From: Streptomyces yangpuensis
GTDB lineage: Bacteria; Actinomycetota; Actinomycetes; Streptomycetales; Streptomycetaceae
NCBI RefSeq assembly: GCF_001005295.1
Contig: NZ_LBMK01000002.1
Coordinates: forward strand, 1,733,849 to 1,797,848
DNA length: 64,000 nucleotides
Direction: 5' to 3'
Shown one piece after another: positions 8,993 through 16,995 of this stretch. Every line of letters begins with the position of its first letter. The stretch's first letter is position 1. A model generated the notes under the pieces. The model was not told the origin of the DNA, made no database searches, and saw only the letters and a list, made by a program, of their open reading frames with translations. The position numbers and the translations under genes were made by a program.

Positions 8993-11019
8993 AGGCGATC
9001 GTCCAGGACGGCTACGGCTCCCCGGAGGTGCTGCGGCTCGACGAGGTGGACCGGCCCGTTCCGGGCCGCGGCGAAGTGCTCGTACGGGTCCACGCCGCCG
9101 CGGTGGACCAGGGGGTCTGGCACCTCATGGCGGGCCTGCCCCATGCCCTGCGCCTGGTGTTCGGGCTCAGGGCCCCCCGCGTGCGGATCCCCGGCATGGA
9201 CCTGGCGGGGCGGGTGGAGGCCGTCGGGCCCGGGGTCACCCGGGTCAGGCCCGGCGAGGAGGTGTACGGCAGCTGCCAGGGGTCGTTCGCCGAGTACGCC
9301 TGCGCCAAGGAGGACGCCCTCGCGCCGAAGCCGGCGAACCTCGGCTTCGAAGAGGCCGCCACCGTCCCCGTGTCCGCCGTCACCGCCCTCAAGGCACTGC
9401 GCGACGCCGGCCGGGTCCGGCCCGGGCAGAGCGTCCTGGTCCTGGGCGCCTCCGGCGGCGTCGGCACGTACGCCGTGCAGGTCGCCAAGGCCTTCGGAGC
9501 GCACGTCACCGGAGTCTGCAGCGGCGCCAAGACGGACCTGGTCCGCTCCATCGGCGCCGACGAGGTCGTCGACTACACGCGGGAGGACCCGGTCGACGGC
9601 AGCCGCCGGTACGATCTCGTCCTCGACATCGCGGGCAACCGGCCGCTGTCCCGGCTCCGCCGCGCCCTGACCGCCCGCGGGACCCTCGTCATCGTCGGCG
9701 GCGAGGACGGCGGCCGGTGGATCGGCGGCAACCAACGCCAGCTGGGTGCCCTCCTCCTGTCGCCCTTCGTCGGTCACCGGCTGGTCCCGCTCACCGTCAT
9801 GAAGCAGCACCGCAGCGACCTGGGGACCCTCACGGAACTCATCGAGGCGGGCACCGTCACCCCGGTCGTCGACCGCGCCTACCCGCTGGCCGAAGTGCCC
9901 GACGCCATACGCCACCTGAGAGGAGGCCAGGTGCGCGGCAAGATCGCGATCCGGCTGTGAGCCGGCCGCCGGCTCCCAGGTGATGCGGGCCGCCACCGGC
10001 AGGTGGTCGCTGCCGGTGGCCGGCAGCGTGCGGATCCCGGCGACGCTCGCCGAACGCACCAGGACCTGGTCGATCCGGGAGACCGGGAAGGACGCGGGCC
10101 AGCTGAGGGCGAACCCGCGCCGGGGAGCCTCCATCCGCGAGGTCAGGGGAGCGAGTCCGCGGTCGTCCACGGTGCCGTTGAGGTCTCCGAGCAGGACCAC
10201 CCGGTCCACCGGCTCGGCGGCGACGGCCGCGCCCAGCAGCAGCGCGCTCTCGTCCCGCAACTGTGAGGCGAACCCGGACGGCCGCATCCGTACCGAGGGC
10301 AGGTGGGCGACGTACACGGCGATCTCACCCTCCGGGGTGGTCACCGCGGCCCGGAGGCCGCGGTTCCAGCCCTCCCCGATGCCCACGGGCCTGATGTCCA
10401 GCCGCCGTACGCCCGTCAGCGGGTACGCGGACCAGAGGCCGACCGTGCCCTCGACCGCGTGGTACGGATACCGCGACGCCAGGGCCGCCGCGTAGACGGG
10501 CAGCGCGGAGGGTGTCAGCTCCTCCAGGGCGATGAGCTCCGGCGCGGCCGCCGCCAGGGCGGTCGCGGTGCCCGCCGGATCCGGGTTCTCGTCACTGACG
10601 TTGTGCTGGACCACCGTGAGGTGGTGGGGACCGCCGTCCGCGGGAAGGAGCAGACCGCCGAAGAGCCACACCCAGGTGAGCACGGGCAGCAGCAGGGCCA
10701 CCAGCGCGACGGCCGACCTGCGTACCAGCGCCGCCACGAACAGCGCCGGGACCACCAGGCCGAACCAGGGCAGAAACGCCTCCAGCAGGCTTCCGAGGCG
10801 GCCCACCGCGTTGGGCACGGCGGAGTGGAACGCCGGCACGGCGGCGGCCAGCAGCGCGAGCGAGGCCAGGACGCGCCCGCGACCGGCCCCGGTCGCCGCC
10901 CGCCACCGGCCCGCGCACCGCACGGTGCCGACGACACCGCCGCCCGCGCCGCTGTCCCGACCACCGGCCTCACCGTGAGCGGTCCCGCCGCCCGTCCGCC
11001 TTGCCACTGCCCCGCCCAT
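8878..11019 (-). CDS. endonuclease/exonuclease/phosphatase-fold membrane protein, lacking its normal stop
   Basis: From ATG 11019 the protein has about three N-terminal membrane helices ([52 protein letters not shown]) and then a DNase I-like domain: [37 protein letters not shown], and [17 protein letters not shown]. That last motif normally ends the family, near 9960. Here no stop follows: the frame stays open to 8878, reading antisense through the whole dehydrogenase gene. The tail after about 9955 has the composition of a shadow frame. Either the stop was lost and the protein carries a roughly 360-residue tail, or there is a sequence error. Confidence is high for the domain and low for the C-terminus. 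Confidence 0.7.
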   Translation of the reverse strand: MGGAVARRTGGGTAHGEAGGRDSGAGGGVVGTVRCAGRWRAATGAGRGRVLASLALLAAAVPAFHSAVPNAVGRLGSLLEAFLPWFGLVVPALFVAALVRRSAVALVALLLPVLTWVWLFGGLLLPADGGPHHLTVVQHNVSDENPDPAGTATALAAAAPELIALEELTPSALPVYAAALASRYPYHAVEGTVGLWSAYPLTGVRRLDIRPVGIGEGWNRGLRAAVTTPEGEIAVYVAHLPSVRMRPSGFASQLRDESALLLGAAVAAEPVDRVVLLGDLNGTVDDRGLAPLTSRMEAPRRGFALSWPASFPVSRIDQVLVRSASVAGIRTLPATGSDHLPVAARITWEPAAGSQPDRDLAAHLASSQVAYGVGHFGQRVGAVDDRGDGARLDEFREGPQVAAVLLHDGERDQPVTDEGRQEEGTQLALVAADPPAAVLAADDDEGPAGGQGAAEPGQRPVARDVEDEIVPAAAVDRVLPRVVDDLVGADGADQVRLGAAADSGDVRSEGLGDLHGVRADAAGGAQDQDALPGPDPAGVAQCLEGGDGGHGDGGGLFEAEVRRLRREGVLLGAGVLGERPLAAAVHLLAGPDPGDPGPDGLHPPRQVHAGDPHAGGPEPEHQAQGMGQARHEVPDPLVHRGGVDPYEHFAAARNGPVHLVEPQHLRGAVAVLDDRLHDSSPSAVVAVAEYWKTESSGTANTRAISKAFSREGE
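8989..9960 (+). CDS. zinc-free NAD(P)-dependent alcohol dehydrogenase / quinone oxidoreductase (MDR)
   Basis: A 323-residue medium-chain dehydrogenase/reductase. The GroES-like part is about residues 1-120 ([18 protein letters not shown]) and the Rossmann part about 125-280, with the nucleotide loop [23 protein letters not shown]. Cysteine ligands for catalytic zinc are absent, which points to the quinone oxidoreductase-like branch using NADPH. Third gene of the coupled operon. The whole gene lies opposite the open frame that continues from the endonuclease-like gene on the other strand. Confidence 0.88.
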   Translation: MKAIVQDGYGSPEVLRLDEVDRPVPGRGEVLVRVHAAAVDQGVWHLMAGLPHALRLVFGLRAPRVRIPGMDLAGRVEAVGPGVTRVRPGEEVYGSCQGSFAEYACAKEDALAPKPANLGFEEAATVPVSAVTALKALRDAGRVRPGQSVLVLGASGGVGTYAVQVAKAFGAHVTGVCSGAKTDLVRSIGADEVVDYTREDPVDGSRRYDLVLDIAGNRPLSRLRRALTARGTLVIVGGEDGGRWIGGNQRQLGALLLSPFVGHRLVPLTVMKQHRSDLGTLTELIEAGTVTPVVDRAYPLAEVPDAIRHLRGGQVRGKIAIRL

Positions 11020-11046
11020 CCGTCCCGGACCGTTCCGTCCCGCACA

Positions 11047-11396
11047 ATGAGCACGACGTCGCCCGATACGACGCGTGATCCACCACCGGGGTTCCCGCAC
11101 GGGCCACGGGTGGTGGCGAGGCCGTCCATGTCCGCGGGTGCGCGCGGCACGGCACGCTGCGCACCGGGCCGCGCGGCCGACGCCGTACGCCACGCCCGCA
11201 TGCTGCTGGAGCAGGGCCGCACCGCGTCGGTCCAGCCGTACCTGCCGCTGGTGGAGGAGGAGGGCGAACGCGCCCTGGTCCTCTTCGCCGGGATCTTCAG
11301 CCACGCCATCCGCAAACAGGCCTGCTGACCGAGCCCGGGCGGATGGAACCGGTGCTCATGGAACTGGGGCTCATCGAGCCGGACCTGTTCCTCTGA
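11047..11396 (+). pseudogene. small hypothetical gene with apparent frameshift
   Basis: The frame from ATG 11047 encodes 93 residues ending ...AGIFSHAIRKQAC and stops at 11328. The adjacent frame continues naturally as GLLTEPGRMEPVLMELGLIEPDLFL and stops at 11396, which suggests one base was lost (or gained) near 11315-11320. Two later in-frame starts exist (ATG 11128 and ATG 11200). I do not recognise the family; the LLEQGRTASVQPYLPLVEEEGERAL part looks helical. It is divergent from the endonuclease-like gene. A genuine shorter protein ending at 11328 is possible. Confidence 0.4.
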
Positions 11397-11478
11397 CTCG
11401 CCCCGCACGCGGCGGACCGGCTCGCCCTGGCCGTGGCGGCGGGCCGCGAGCCCACCGGCCGGTAGCCGGCATACACAG

Positions 11479-11509
11479 GTCGGGCCGGGCTCGCACAGCC
11501 CGGCCCGAC
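11479..11509 (-). terminator. 13-bp hairpin between convergent genes
   Basis: GTCGGGCCGGGCT at 11479-11491 pairs perfectly with 11497-11509 across a CGCAC loop. It lies 15 bp past the CopC-like gene stop (minus strand) and after the frameshifted small gene (plus strand), so it can serve both. Confidence 0.75.
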
Positions 11510-11523
11510 ACCTTGCCGACCGG

Positions 11524-12162
11524 CTACGACGTGCGGCACGCGCCGCGCATCCGGCGCCGGCGCAGCAGCAGGCCCACGCCCGCTCCGGCCAGCGCGGTCA
11601 CCGCGACACCCGCCGTGGTCCACCAGACGGCGTCGCCCTCGGAGTCGGACACCGCCTGCGTCCCGGAGGGAGCCGGGGCGGGGGAGGACGCGTCCGCGGC
11701 CGTCGCAGCGGCGGCAGCGGAACCGGAGGCGGAGTCGGGAGTCGGGGCCGAGACAGCCGGAGTGCCGCCGGTGGCCGGAGCCGGGTCCACCACGGGTACA
11801 CCGACTTCGAGTTCACCCTTGCCGAGCGCGGGGAATCCCACCTCGACGCTGACCTTCCACGTACCGGGCGGCAGGATCTCGGCGGTGGTCCAGCCGGCGG
11901 GCGCGGCCGCCGGATCGCGGACCAGGCGCCAGGGGCCCATCGTGCGGGAGCCGTCGACGCTGACCGCGTTCACGGTGGCGGCGACGGTCTCGTCGACGGC
12001 GTCCCCGTCGTTCTCCCAGGTGATGTCGGTGGTGACATGGCCGGCGCGTTGTCCGGTCACCACCACCTTCAGAGTGTCTCCGTGGGCATGGGCCGCAGCG
12101 GGAAGCAGGAACATGAGACCGAGTGCGGCCAGGGTGGCGGAGAGAGCGGTTCTTATGCGCAT
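11524..12162 (-). CDS. exported CopC/YtkA-like protein with C-terminal membrane anchor
   Basis: A 212-residue protein with a Sec signal peptide (MRIRTALSATLAALGLMFLLPAAAHA, about residues 1-26), a beta domain beginning HGDTLKVVVTGQ, an Ala/Pro/Ser-rich linker (about 125-175) and a C-terminal helix followed by LLLRRRRMRG. The mature protein starting with His is typical of CopC-like domains, where the N-terminal His can bind Cu(II). This suggests a cell-surface protein with possible metal binding; inference only. ATG 12162 has GGAG nine bases upstream. It follows the protease gene after 144 bp. Confidence 0.75.
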   Translation of the reverse strand: MRIRTALSATLAALGLMFLLPAAAHAHGDTLKVVVTGQRAGHVTTDITWENDGDAVDETVAATVNAVSVDGSRTMGPWRLVRDPAAAPAGWTTAEILPPGTWKVSVEVGFPALGKGELEVGVPVVDPAPATGGTPAVSAPTPDSASGSAAAAATAADASSPAPAPSGTQAVSDSEGDAVWWTTAGVAVTALAGAGVGLLLRRRRMRGACRTS

Positions 12163-12193
12163 CGTCGGGTGCTCCGGTCGGGATGAGGGGAAA

Positions 12194-12288
12194 CCGGCGG
12201 ACGGCCGCACGGGGCGGCCGTCCGCCGGCGCGGGATCACGGCGTCACGGGGTGATCCCGGTGCCCGGGCGTGGGTTGCGTCCGGGCAC
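12194..12288 (-). terminator. three consecutive hairpins after the protease gene
   Basis: Three perfect inverted repeats lie in a row: CCGGCGGACGGCCG at 12194-12207 with 12215-12228 (14 bp), CGGGATCAC at 12231-12239 with 12251-12259 (9 bp), and GTGCCCGG at 12260-12267 with 12281-12288 (8 bp). Read on the minus strand they follow the protease stop at 12307. They probably terminate transcription or stabilise the 3' end. Confidence 0.7.
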
Positions 12289-12306
12289 CGGGCGTGGCGG
12301 CAGTGC

Positions 12307-14364
12307 TCAGCCGGACTTCTGGACGGTCCAGGCCTGCGCCGCGCGGCCGTCCGCGCGCTGGAGGTCGAGCAGCCAGTTCCCGTAGTACGGGCGGTTGCTG
12401 ACGGTGAGGGCGAAGCCGCCGCTCGGGTCCGTGACGGTGACCGCGCTGCCGCGGGACGTCAGCTTCCAGGCCTGCGCGCCGTTGTTCTTGTCGCAGGGCT
12501 GCTGGGAGACCCACATGCCCGGGGCGGGGGAGCCGCCCGGCTGGAGGCACTTGCCGGAGACCGCGGACTTGATGCGGACCTGTCCGTTGCCGGCGTCGTC
12601 GAAGTACCACTGCTGCTGGGCGTAGCCGTTGGCGCGGCCACCGACGAGCACGGTGCCGTCGGCGGTGCGTCCGCCCCAGACCTCCGCGGCCATGCCGGTG
12701 CTGCCGTTGCCGAGCGTGTAGCGGCTGCCCGGGGTGGTCGCCCCGCCGCCGGCACCGGTCGTACGGAAGGTCGCGGCCTTGCCGGCACCGCTGTCGCGGC
12801 CGGAGGCGTCACGGGCCGAGACGGTCACCGAGTACGAGGTGTTGGGCTGCAGGTTGTAGATCCGCAGCACCTGCGACTGGACCCAGGCCAGGTGCTTGCC
12901 GTTCAGCATCACCTGGTACCAGGCGGTGCCCTCGACCTTGGGCCAGCTCACGACGACGGAGTTGGACTGGATCTGGGCCGCGGTCGCGGTCGGTCCGCCC
13001 GTGGGCTGCTTCGTCGGCGTCGGGCTGGGCTTCTTCGTGGGCGTCGGGTTCGGGTTGGGACCGGGGTCCGTGCCGCCGCCACCGCCCTTGTTCTTCATCA
13101 GGAACTGGTTGTCGGCGATGTTCCAGTGGGTGGCCAGGTAGCTGCCCGGCTTGGGACTGGTGTGGAAGTAGTCGTCGTGGTTGCAGTCCAGGATGTTCTC
13201 GGACGCCTGGTTGGTGCAGATGTTGCGCATCTTCGGGTAGTACGGGGTGTCCGAGTAGCACATGACGTCGTACTCGTCGGTGCAGTGCGCGCCGCGGCTG
13301 GTGTTCGGGGCGCTGTTGTTGACCGCGCCCAGGTTGTGGCCGAGTTCGTGCGCTGCGGTGTGTCCGCCCCAGCAGCCCGAGTCCGTACGGCCGTAGGAGG
13401 GACCGAAGTTGCTCTGATTGTTCTGGCCGGGACGCTCGTCGCCCGCGAAGGTGCCGATGCCGCAGTAGACCTGGCTGTCGGCGAAGATCATGTACTTGCG
13501 GTCGCGGCGGTCGAGGCCCTTGGCGGCCAGCGCGTTGTTGGTCGCGCTGAACTCGGCCAGGGCGTTGGCCGGGAGCTCGATGTTGAGCACGGTGGGTGTG
13601 CAGTCCGCGGCGGTGACGTAGCGGATGTGCCGGACGCCGCCGGTCTCCTTGGCGCTCGCCGAGTAGATGAGGTCGGCGTCGGCCGCCCACTTGCGGAACG
13701 AGGCGACGTACTCGGAGTAGCGGTCCTTGCCGGGGGCATGGACGTACACGACCTGCACGCGGTTGCCGGTGCTGCCGTCACCGTCGCACTGGACGGTCTG
13801 GCCCGCGGGGCCCGCGGCGACGGCCTGACCGCCCTCCGCTGCGGCAGGCTGAGGCGCGGCGTCCTTGGTGCCCGCGGCGTCGGCCGCAGGCGCGTCCTGA
13901 GGACGCCCGCCGCCTTCCTTGCTGGCCGGGTCGTCGGTGGAGGGCTTGGCCGGATCGGCTGCCGGGGCCGTCTCCTTGACGGCCGGCGGGATGTCCTTGG
14001 TGATGTCGACGCCCTTGGGCGGGGCGTCGGGACCGTGGGTGCAGTGACCGTCCGCGGTGCGGTAGACGCCCACGCAGCGGTCGCCCTTGGGGGCGGGCTG
14101 CAGGCCGTCGTAGATCATGCCGCGGGCGTTCTCATTGGCGGGCGCTGCGGCAAGCGGTTCCGGCTCCTGGTCCCGCGCGGGGGCGGCGGCCGGAGCGGAG
14201 GCCGCGGCCTCGACGGAGTCGGCTGCCTGGGCACCGTCGCCGAGCCCGGAGTAGGCGATGCCCGCGGCGATCACCGCACCCGCTGCCACGGCGGCGGTGG
14301 CGAGTATCAACCGCCGGGGTTTGCGGCGGTGGGGGGTGGCAGCGCGTCTGCGACGGCCTGTCAT
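12307..14364 (-). CDS. secreted metzincin-like zinc metalloprotease with FnIII and RICIN domains
   Basis: A 685-residue exported protein. Order: basic N-terminus and signal anchor (about 10-45, RRKPRRLILATAAVAAGAVIAAG), low-complexity Ala/Pro region, protease domain (about 195-435), Pro/Thr linker, fibronectin type III (about 460-545) and C-terminal RICIN/beta-trefoil (about 560-685, WYFDDAGNGQVRIKSAVSGKCLQPGG). The zinc site is HELGH starting at H339, with a Met-turn candidate DVMCYSD. The third metzincin ligand is not the usual H or D: the stretch reads HELGHNLGAVNN. ATG 14364 has GAGG just upstream; GTG 14370 is less likely. Probably a secreted protein- or glycan-binding protease. Confidence 0.85.
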   Translation of the reverse strand: MTGRRRRAATPHRRKPRRLILATAAVAAGAVIAAGIAYSGLGDGAQAADSVEAAASAPAAAPARDQEPEPLAAAPANENARGMIYDGLQPAPKGDRCVGVYRTADGHCTHGPDAPPKGVDITKDIPPAVKETAPAADPAKPSTDDPASKEGGGRPQDAPAADAAGTKDAAPQPAAAEGGQAVAAGPAGQTVQCDGDGSTGNRVQVVYVHAPGKDRYSEYVASFRKWAADADLIYSASAKETGGVRHIRYVTAADCTPTVLNIELPANALAEFSATNNALAAKGLDRRDRKYMIFADSQVYCGIGTFAGDERPGQNNQSNFGPSYGRTDSGCWGGHTAAHELGHNLGAVNNSAPNTSRGAHCTDEYDVMCYSDTPYYPKMRNICTNQASENILDCNHDDYFHTSPKPGSYLATHWNIADNQFLMKNKGGGGGTDPGPNPNPTPTKKPSPTPTKQPTGGPTATAAQIQSNSVVVSWPKVEGTAWYQVMLNGKHLAWVQSQVLRIYNLQPNTSYSVTVSARDASGRDSGAGKAATFRTTGAGGGATTPGSRYTLGNGSTGMAAEVWGGRTADGTVLVGGRANGYAQQQWYFDDAGNGQVRIKSAVSGKCLQPGGSPAPGMWVSQQPCDKNNGAQAWKLTSRGSAVTVTDPSGGFALTVSNRPYYGNWLLDLQRADGRAAQAWTVQKSG

Positions 14365-15103
14365 AGGCACCTCAAATCGTTGTCGTACTAGTGGGGTGCG
14401 CGGAAGCCTGCCAGACGAATGCCGCGGAGAATTCGGACAAACGGGAGCGCGGTCCGAGAAATCATTCCGTTACCTGTCGGCATGATTTGACGAACACTCA
14501 ACTTGCCGTAAAAACAAGGGAGTTACGCGCGTCGCATGAGAAAGGTCCAGTCCTTTCCGGGCGGGTTGTTATCAAATCGAGATATGATGCGGAAGCTTGT
14601 TGACGGGAATTCAGTCAGGAATTCACCTAATTACTACCTGCTGAATTCCCTCCGTCACGACGGGTGAGGACACGCGCCCCCGAAACGGGCCCCGCTGCCC
14701 ACCGGCTCCCCCACGCAGCCCGCCAGTTGTCGAAACCCGCCGGTTTGCACCGTCCCAAGTGCCGCATTGACGGTGGAGGGTGACGTACGTACACCTGGGC
14801 ACGGTCGCGGACCGCTACGTGGCCACCCGGCAGCGCGTTCGACTGGCCCGGCGGATATTCGAGGCGGCGCGCCCCTCGGCCCGGCCGCGGACCCGGTCAC
14901 GCTCGACAGCTCCGCCGTCGTACGGTGCCGGCGTGCGGTCCGGGCGCCCTGGGCCGAGGTACGGATAGTCGGTGGCGGAACAACGCGCGCCCTCGGACGC
15001 GGTGCCGGCCGCCGCCGAGGGCAACGAGGGCTGCGTCGGAGCGGGCAGTTGAACCGGGCCGGAACCGGCCCCGTGCGGGACAGTGGCGGGGCCGGGCGAG
15101 TGG
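14365..15103. other. long intergenic region, AT-richer leader of the protease gene
   Basis: About 740 bp without a credible gene. The part nearest the protease (14385-14660) is clearly less GC-rich than the rest of the window, with several AATTC motifs, and likely holds its promoter and 5' leader. It includes the hairpin at 14605-14650. The part from 14660 to 15103 is GC-rich and looks like decayed sequence downstream of the sigma-factor remnant. Confidence 0.5.
14605..14650. repeat. 14-bp bulged inverted repeat in AT-rich region
   Basis: GGGAATTCAG (14605-14614) and CAGG (14616-14619) pair with CCTG (14637-14640) and CTGAATTCCC (14641-14650), with one bulged T and a 17-base AT-rich loop. 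Unlike the other hairpins here it is not GC-dominated. It could be a terminator between the sigma remnant and the protease promoter, or an operator. Confidence 0.6.
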
Positions 15104-15430
15104 TCAGGCCTCGACGGCCCTGAGGTCGAGGTGCGCGAGGCGCCCGGGGCCGGTGGGGATGCCGAGCGCGACGATCCCGCCGTCCCGGAAGGTGAAGGCC
15201 ATGACCGACGACGCCCGGCCCCCGCCGACGCGACCACGCCGGGAAGACCGTTGACCAGCGCCGGCCGCGCGGCCTCGGCGAAGCGAGCGATGGTGATCGC
15301 CTGCGAGGCGCGCCCGAGGACCGGGGCGATCTCACCGAACGGCACGGCGAACAGGTCGTGCAGGACGAAAGCCAGGCGCTCGGCAGGCGCGAGCGTCTCC
15401 AGGACCACCAAGAGGGGGCCGGTGTTCCTC
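15104..15430 (-). pseudogene. remnant of a SigJ-like ECF sigma factor with SnoaL tail
   Basis: One minus frame reads VVLETLAPAERLAFVLHDLFAVPFGEIAPVLGR, which is sigma region 4 of the large ECF factors with a C-terminal SnoaL-like domain. It then jumps straight to ARFAEAARPALVNGLPGVVASAG, which belongs near the end of the SnoaL domain. A second frame supplies the natural C-terminus: SSVMAFTFRDGGIVALGIPTGPGRLAHLDLRAVEA and a stop at 15104. So the gene has lost its N-terminus (region 2), most of the middle by deletion, and has at least one frameshift near 15190-15240. Non-functional. Confidence 0.75.
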
Positions 15431-15543
15431 GAACCGCCGCGCCGGCGGCTCCGTCCCGCTCACCTGTCACAGCCCCCGGCACACCGGAGGCGGACGGCAG
15501 CCGACCCCGGCGGACAGCGCGCGCGGCGTGGTTGCGCGACGGC

Positions 15544-16248
15544 CTACGCCGTGGCGGATTCCTTCCGGAGGCGGCGGTAGAGGCGGTCGCGGTCGTCGTA
15601 GAGACCGCGGCTGTCCGTCTGGACCAGAGCGCCGTTGATCGCCATGGTCGGGGTGCCCGCGACCTCGGACTTGTCGAGTGCCTCGTCGGAGGCCTCCACG
15701 AACTTCCGGTGCTTCGTCTCCAGCACGGCCGCGTCGAACTCCGGGCCGCGCAGGCCCGGGACCTTCCCCGCCAGGGTCAGCAGCCGGTCCCGCGTGAAGC
15801 CGCCCGACCTGCGCACCTTCGCCTGGTGGCGGTAGAGCAGCTCGTGATACTCGGCGAACTTGCCGTGGTCCACGGCGGCGCGCAGCGCGTTCGCGGCGTA
15901 CTTCGACCCCGGGCCGAGGAAGGACCCCAGGGTGAACTGGAGCTGCAGCGCGTCGTTACGGGCCGCCTGCTTCAGGTAGTGCCCGTTGCCGTCCAGCTCG
16001 AACTCGGCGCAGGCGGGGCAGCTCAGGTCCTCGTAGATCCGGACCGAGAGGGGAGCGGACGGGTTGCCGATCACGATGGTGGTGCCGTCCGGGGCCAGCG
16101 ACTCCCGGGCGGCGGGCAGGTCCGCGTCCGCCGAGACGTCGAGCGGATGGCCGCCCTGCGGGCTTCGCCCGGTGCAGGAACTGACGGACGACGCAACGAC
16201 GATGGCCGCAGCCGCACCCAGGAACCCGCGTCTACTTCTGACCTGCAT
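15544..16248 (-). CDS. DsbA-like thioredoxin-fold lipoprotein
   Basis: A 234-residue exported thiol oxidoreductase. The N-terminus has a twin-arginine motif SRRGFLG (residues 5-11), a hydrophobic stretch and a lipobox VSSC with C25 as lipidation site, so it is probably a Tat-exported lipoprotein. The active site is C77-P-A-C80 in a DsbA/DSBA-like fold (YEDLSCPACAEFE), and the cis-Pro loop is VAGTPTMAING. Members oxidise or isomerise disulfides outside the membrane. Start ATG 16248 has AAAGGG five bases upstream. A GTG at 16254 is an alternative. Confidence 0.9.
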   Translation of the reverse strand: MQVRSRRGFLGAAAAIVVASSVSSCTGRSPQGGHPLDVSADADLPAARESLAPDGTTIVIGNPSAPLSVRIYEDLSCPACAEFELDGNGHYLKQAARNDALQLQFTLGSFLGPGSKYAANALRAAVDHGKFAEYHELLYRHQAKVRRSGGFTRDRLLTLAGKVPGLRGPEFDAAVLETKHRKFVEASDEALDKSEVAGTPTMAINGALVQTDSRGLYDDRDRLYRRLRKESATA

Positions 16249-16381
16249 GAACACCCTTTCCCCCTGATCGACAGGGAGACCTTACGCGCTCCCGCGCCCC
16301 ACCGCGCACCGGGTTTTCCCGGGACCGCGGCCGTCGGCGTCCGGCCGCGGACGGTCGTACGGGTCCGCGGCCGGGATGCGC

Positions 16382-16852
16382 TCAAGGGTGACGGCGGTGG
16401 CGGCCGTGGCGGCGGTGGAGTTCCAGGGTGGTGAAGACCGCCACGCCGAGGGTGATGTGCATCAGGGACAGGGCCGCGACGGTGCCGCCGTCGGCGTCCG
16501 CCGACAGCGGGCCGGCGACCGACAGCAGCGCCAGCCCGCTGCCCACATACTGCGCGATCCGCAGAAGGACCGGCTTCCACAGGGCCGCCAGGAGGGCGGC
16601 ACCCAGCCCGACGATCAACGGGACGACCGAGGAGCCGATGACGCCGCCGACCGTGATCGGGTGCTGCGCACCGCCGTCGACGACGACCAGCGAGGCACCG
16701 GCCGACCTGGCGACGGCGAAAACGATCAGATTGACCACGGCCGCGCCGGCCGCGCCGGTGACCAGCACCTTCCACCAGCCGAATCCGGAACCGCGGACCG
16801 AGGCCACGGCCTCGACGGAAGAACCGGAGTCCGGAACTGCACTGCTCGACAT
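16382..16852 (-). CDS. DUF6069-type four-helix membrane protein
   Basis: A 156-residue membrane protein with hydrophobic segments at about residues 27-47, 65-90, 98-118 and 123-145, and the VNLIVFAVARSAGASLVV / ITVGGVIGSSVVPL pattern of the DUF6069 family. Function unknown. Start ATG 16852 has GGGGGAAG four bases upstream. A MerR-type dyad lies about 75 bp upstream, which suggests induction by a MerR-family activator encoded elsewhere. Confidence 0.8.
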   Translation of the reverse strand: MSSSAVPDSGSSVEAVASVRGSGFGWWKVLVTGAAGAAVVNLIVFAVARSAGASLVVVDGGAQHPITVGGVIGSSVVPLIVGLGAALLAALWKPVLLRIAQYVGSGLALLSVAGPLSADADGGTVAALSLMHITLGVAVFTTLELHRRHGRHRRHP

Positions 16853-16924
16853 GAGACTTCCCCCAATGTGTGAAGTACCGCGCCGCCGTACGGCCGCCGG
16901 CATGCACAGAAGCCTCCAACCTGA

Positions 16925-16941
16925 ACCTCACTTGAGGTCAA
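16925..16941 (-). promoter_or_regulatory. MerR/SoxR-type dyad with overlapping -35
   Basis: ACCTCA-CT-TGAGGT (16925-16938) is a perfect palindrome, and on the minus strand TTGACC (16941-16936) overlaps it as a -35 box. Family knowledge: many Streptomyces MerR-type sites read TTGACCTCAAG...CTTGAGG within a long spacer. Here the dyad is shorter than the classical 18-bp SoxR box, so the regulator is uncertain. It would drive the DUF6069 gene. Confidence 0.5.
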
Positions 16942-16995
16942 GCCCCCAGTGCAGTGCGCGGCCCATCCACCGCCGTACCGCCGCGCGCCACCGGG

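Noticed and set aside
12892..14391. 499-residue plus-strand open frame opposite the protease
   Set aside because: Shadow frame of a gene with clear domains on the other strand; Val/Gly/Arg composition.
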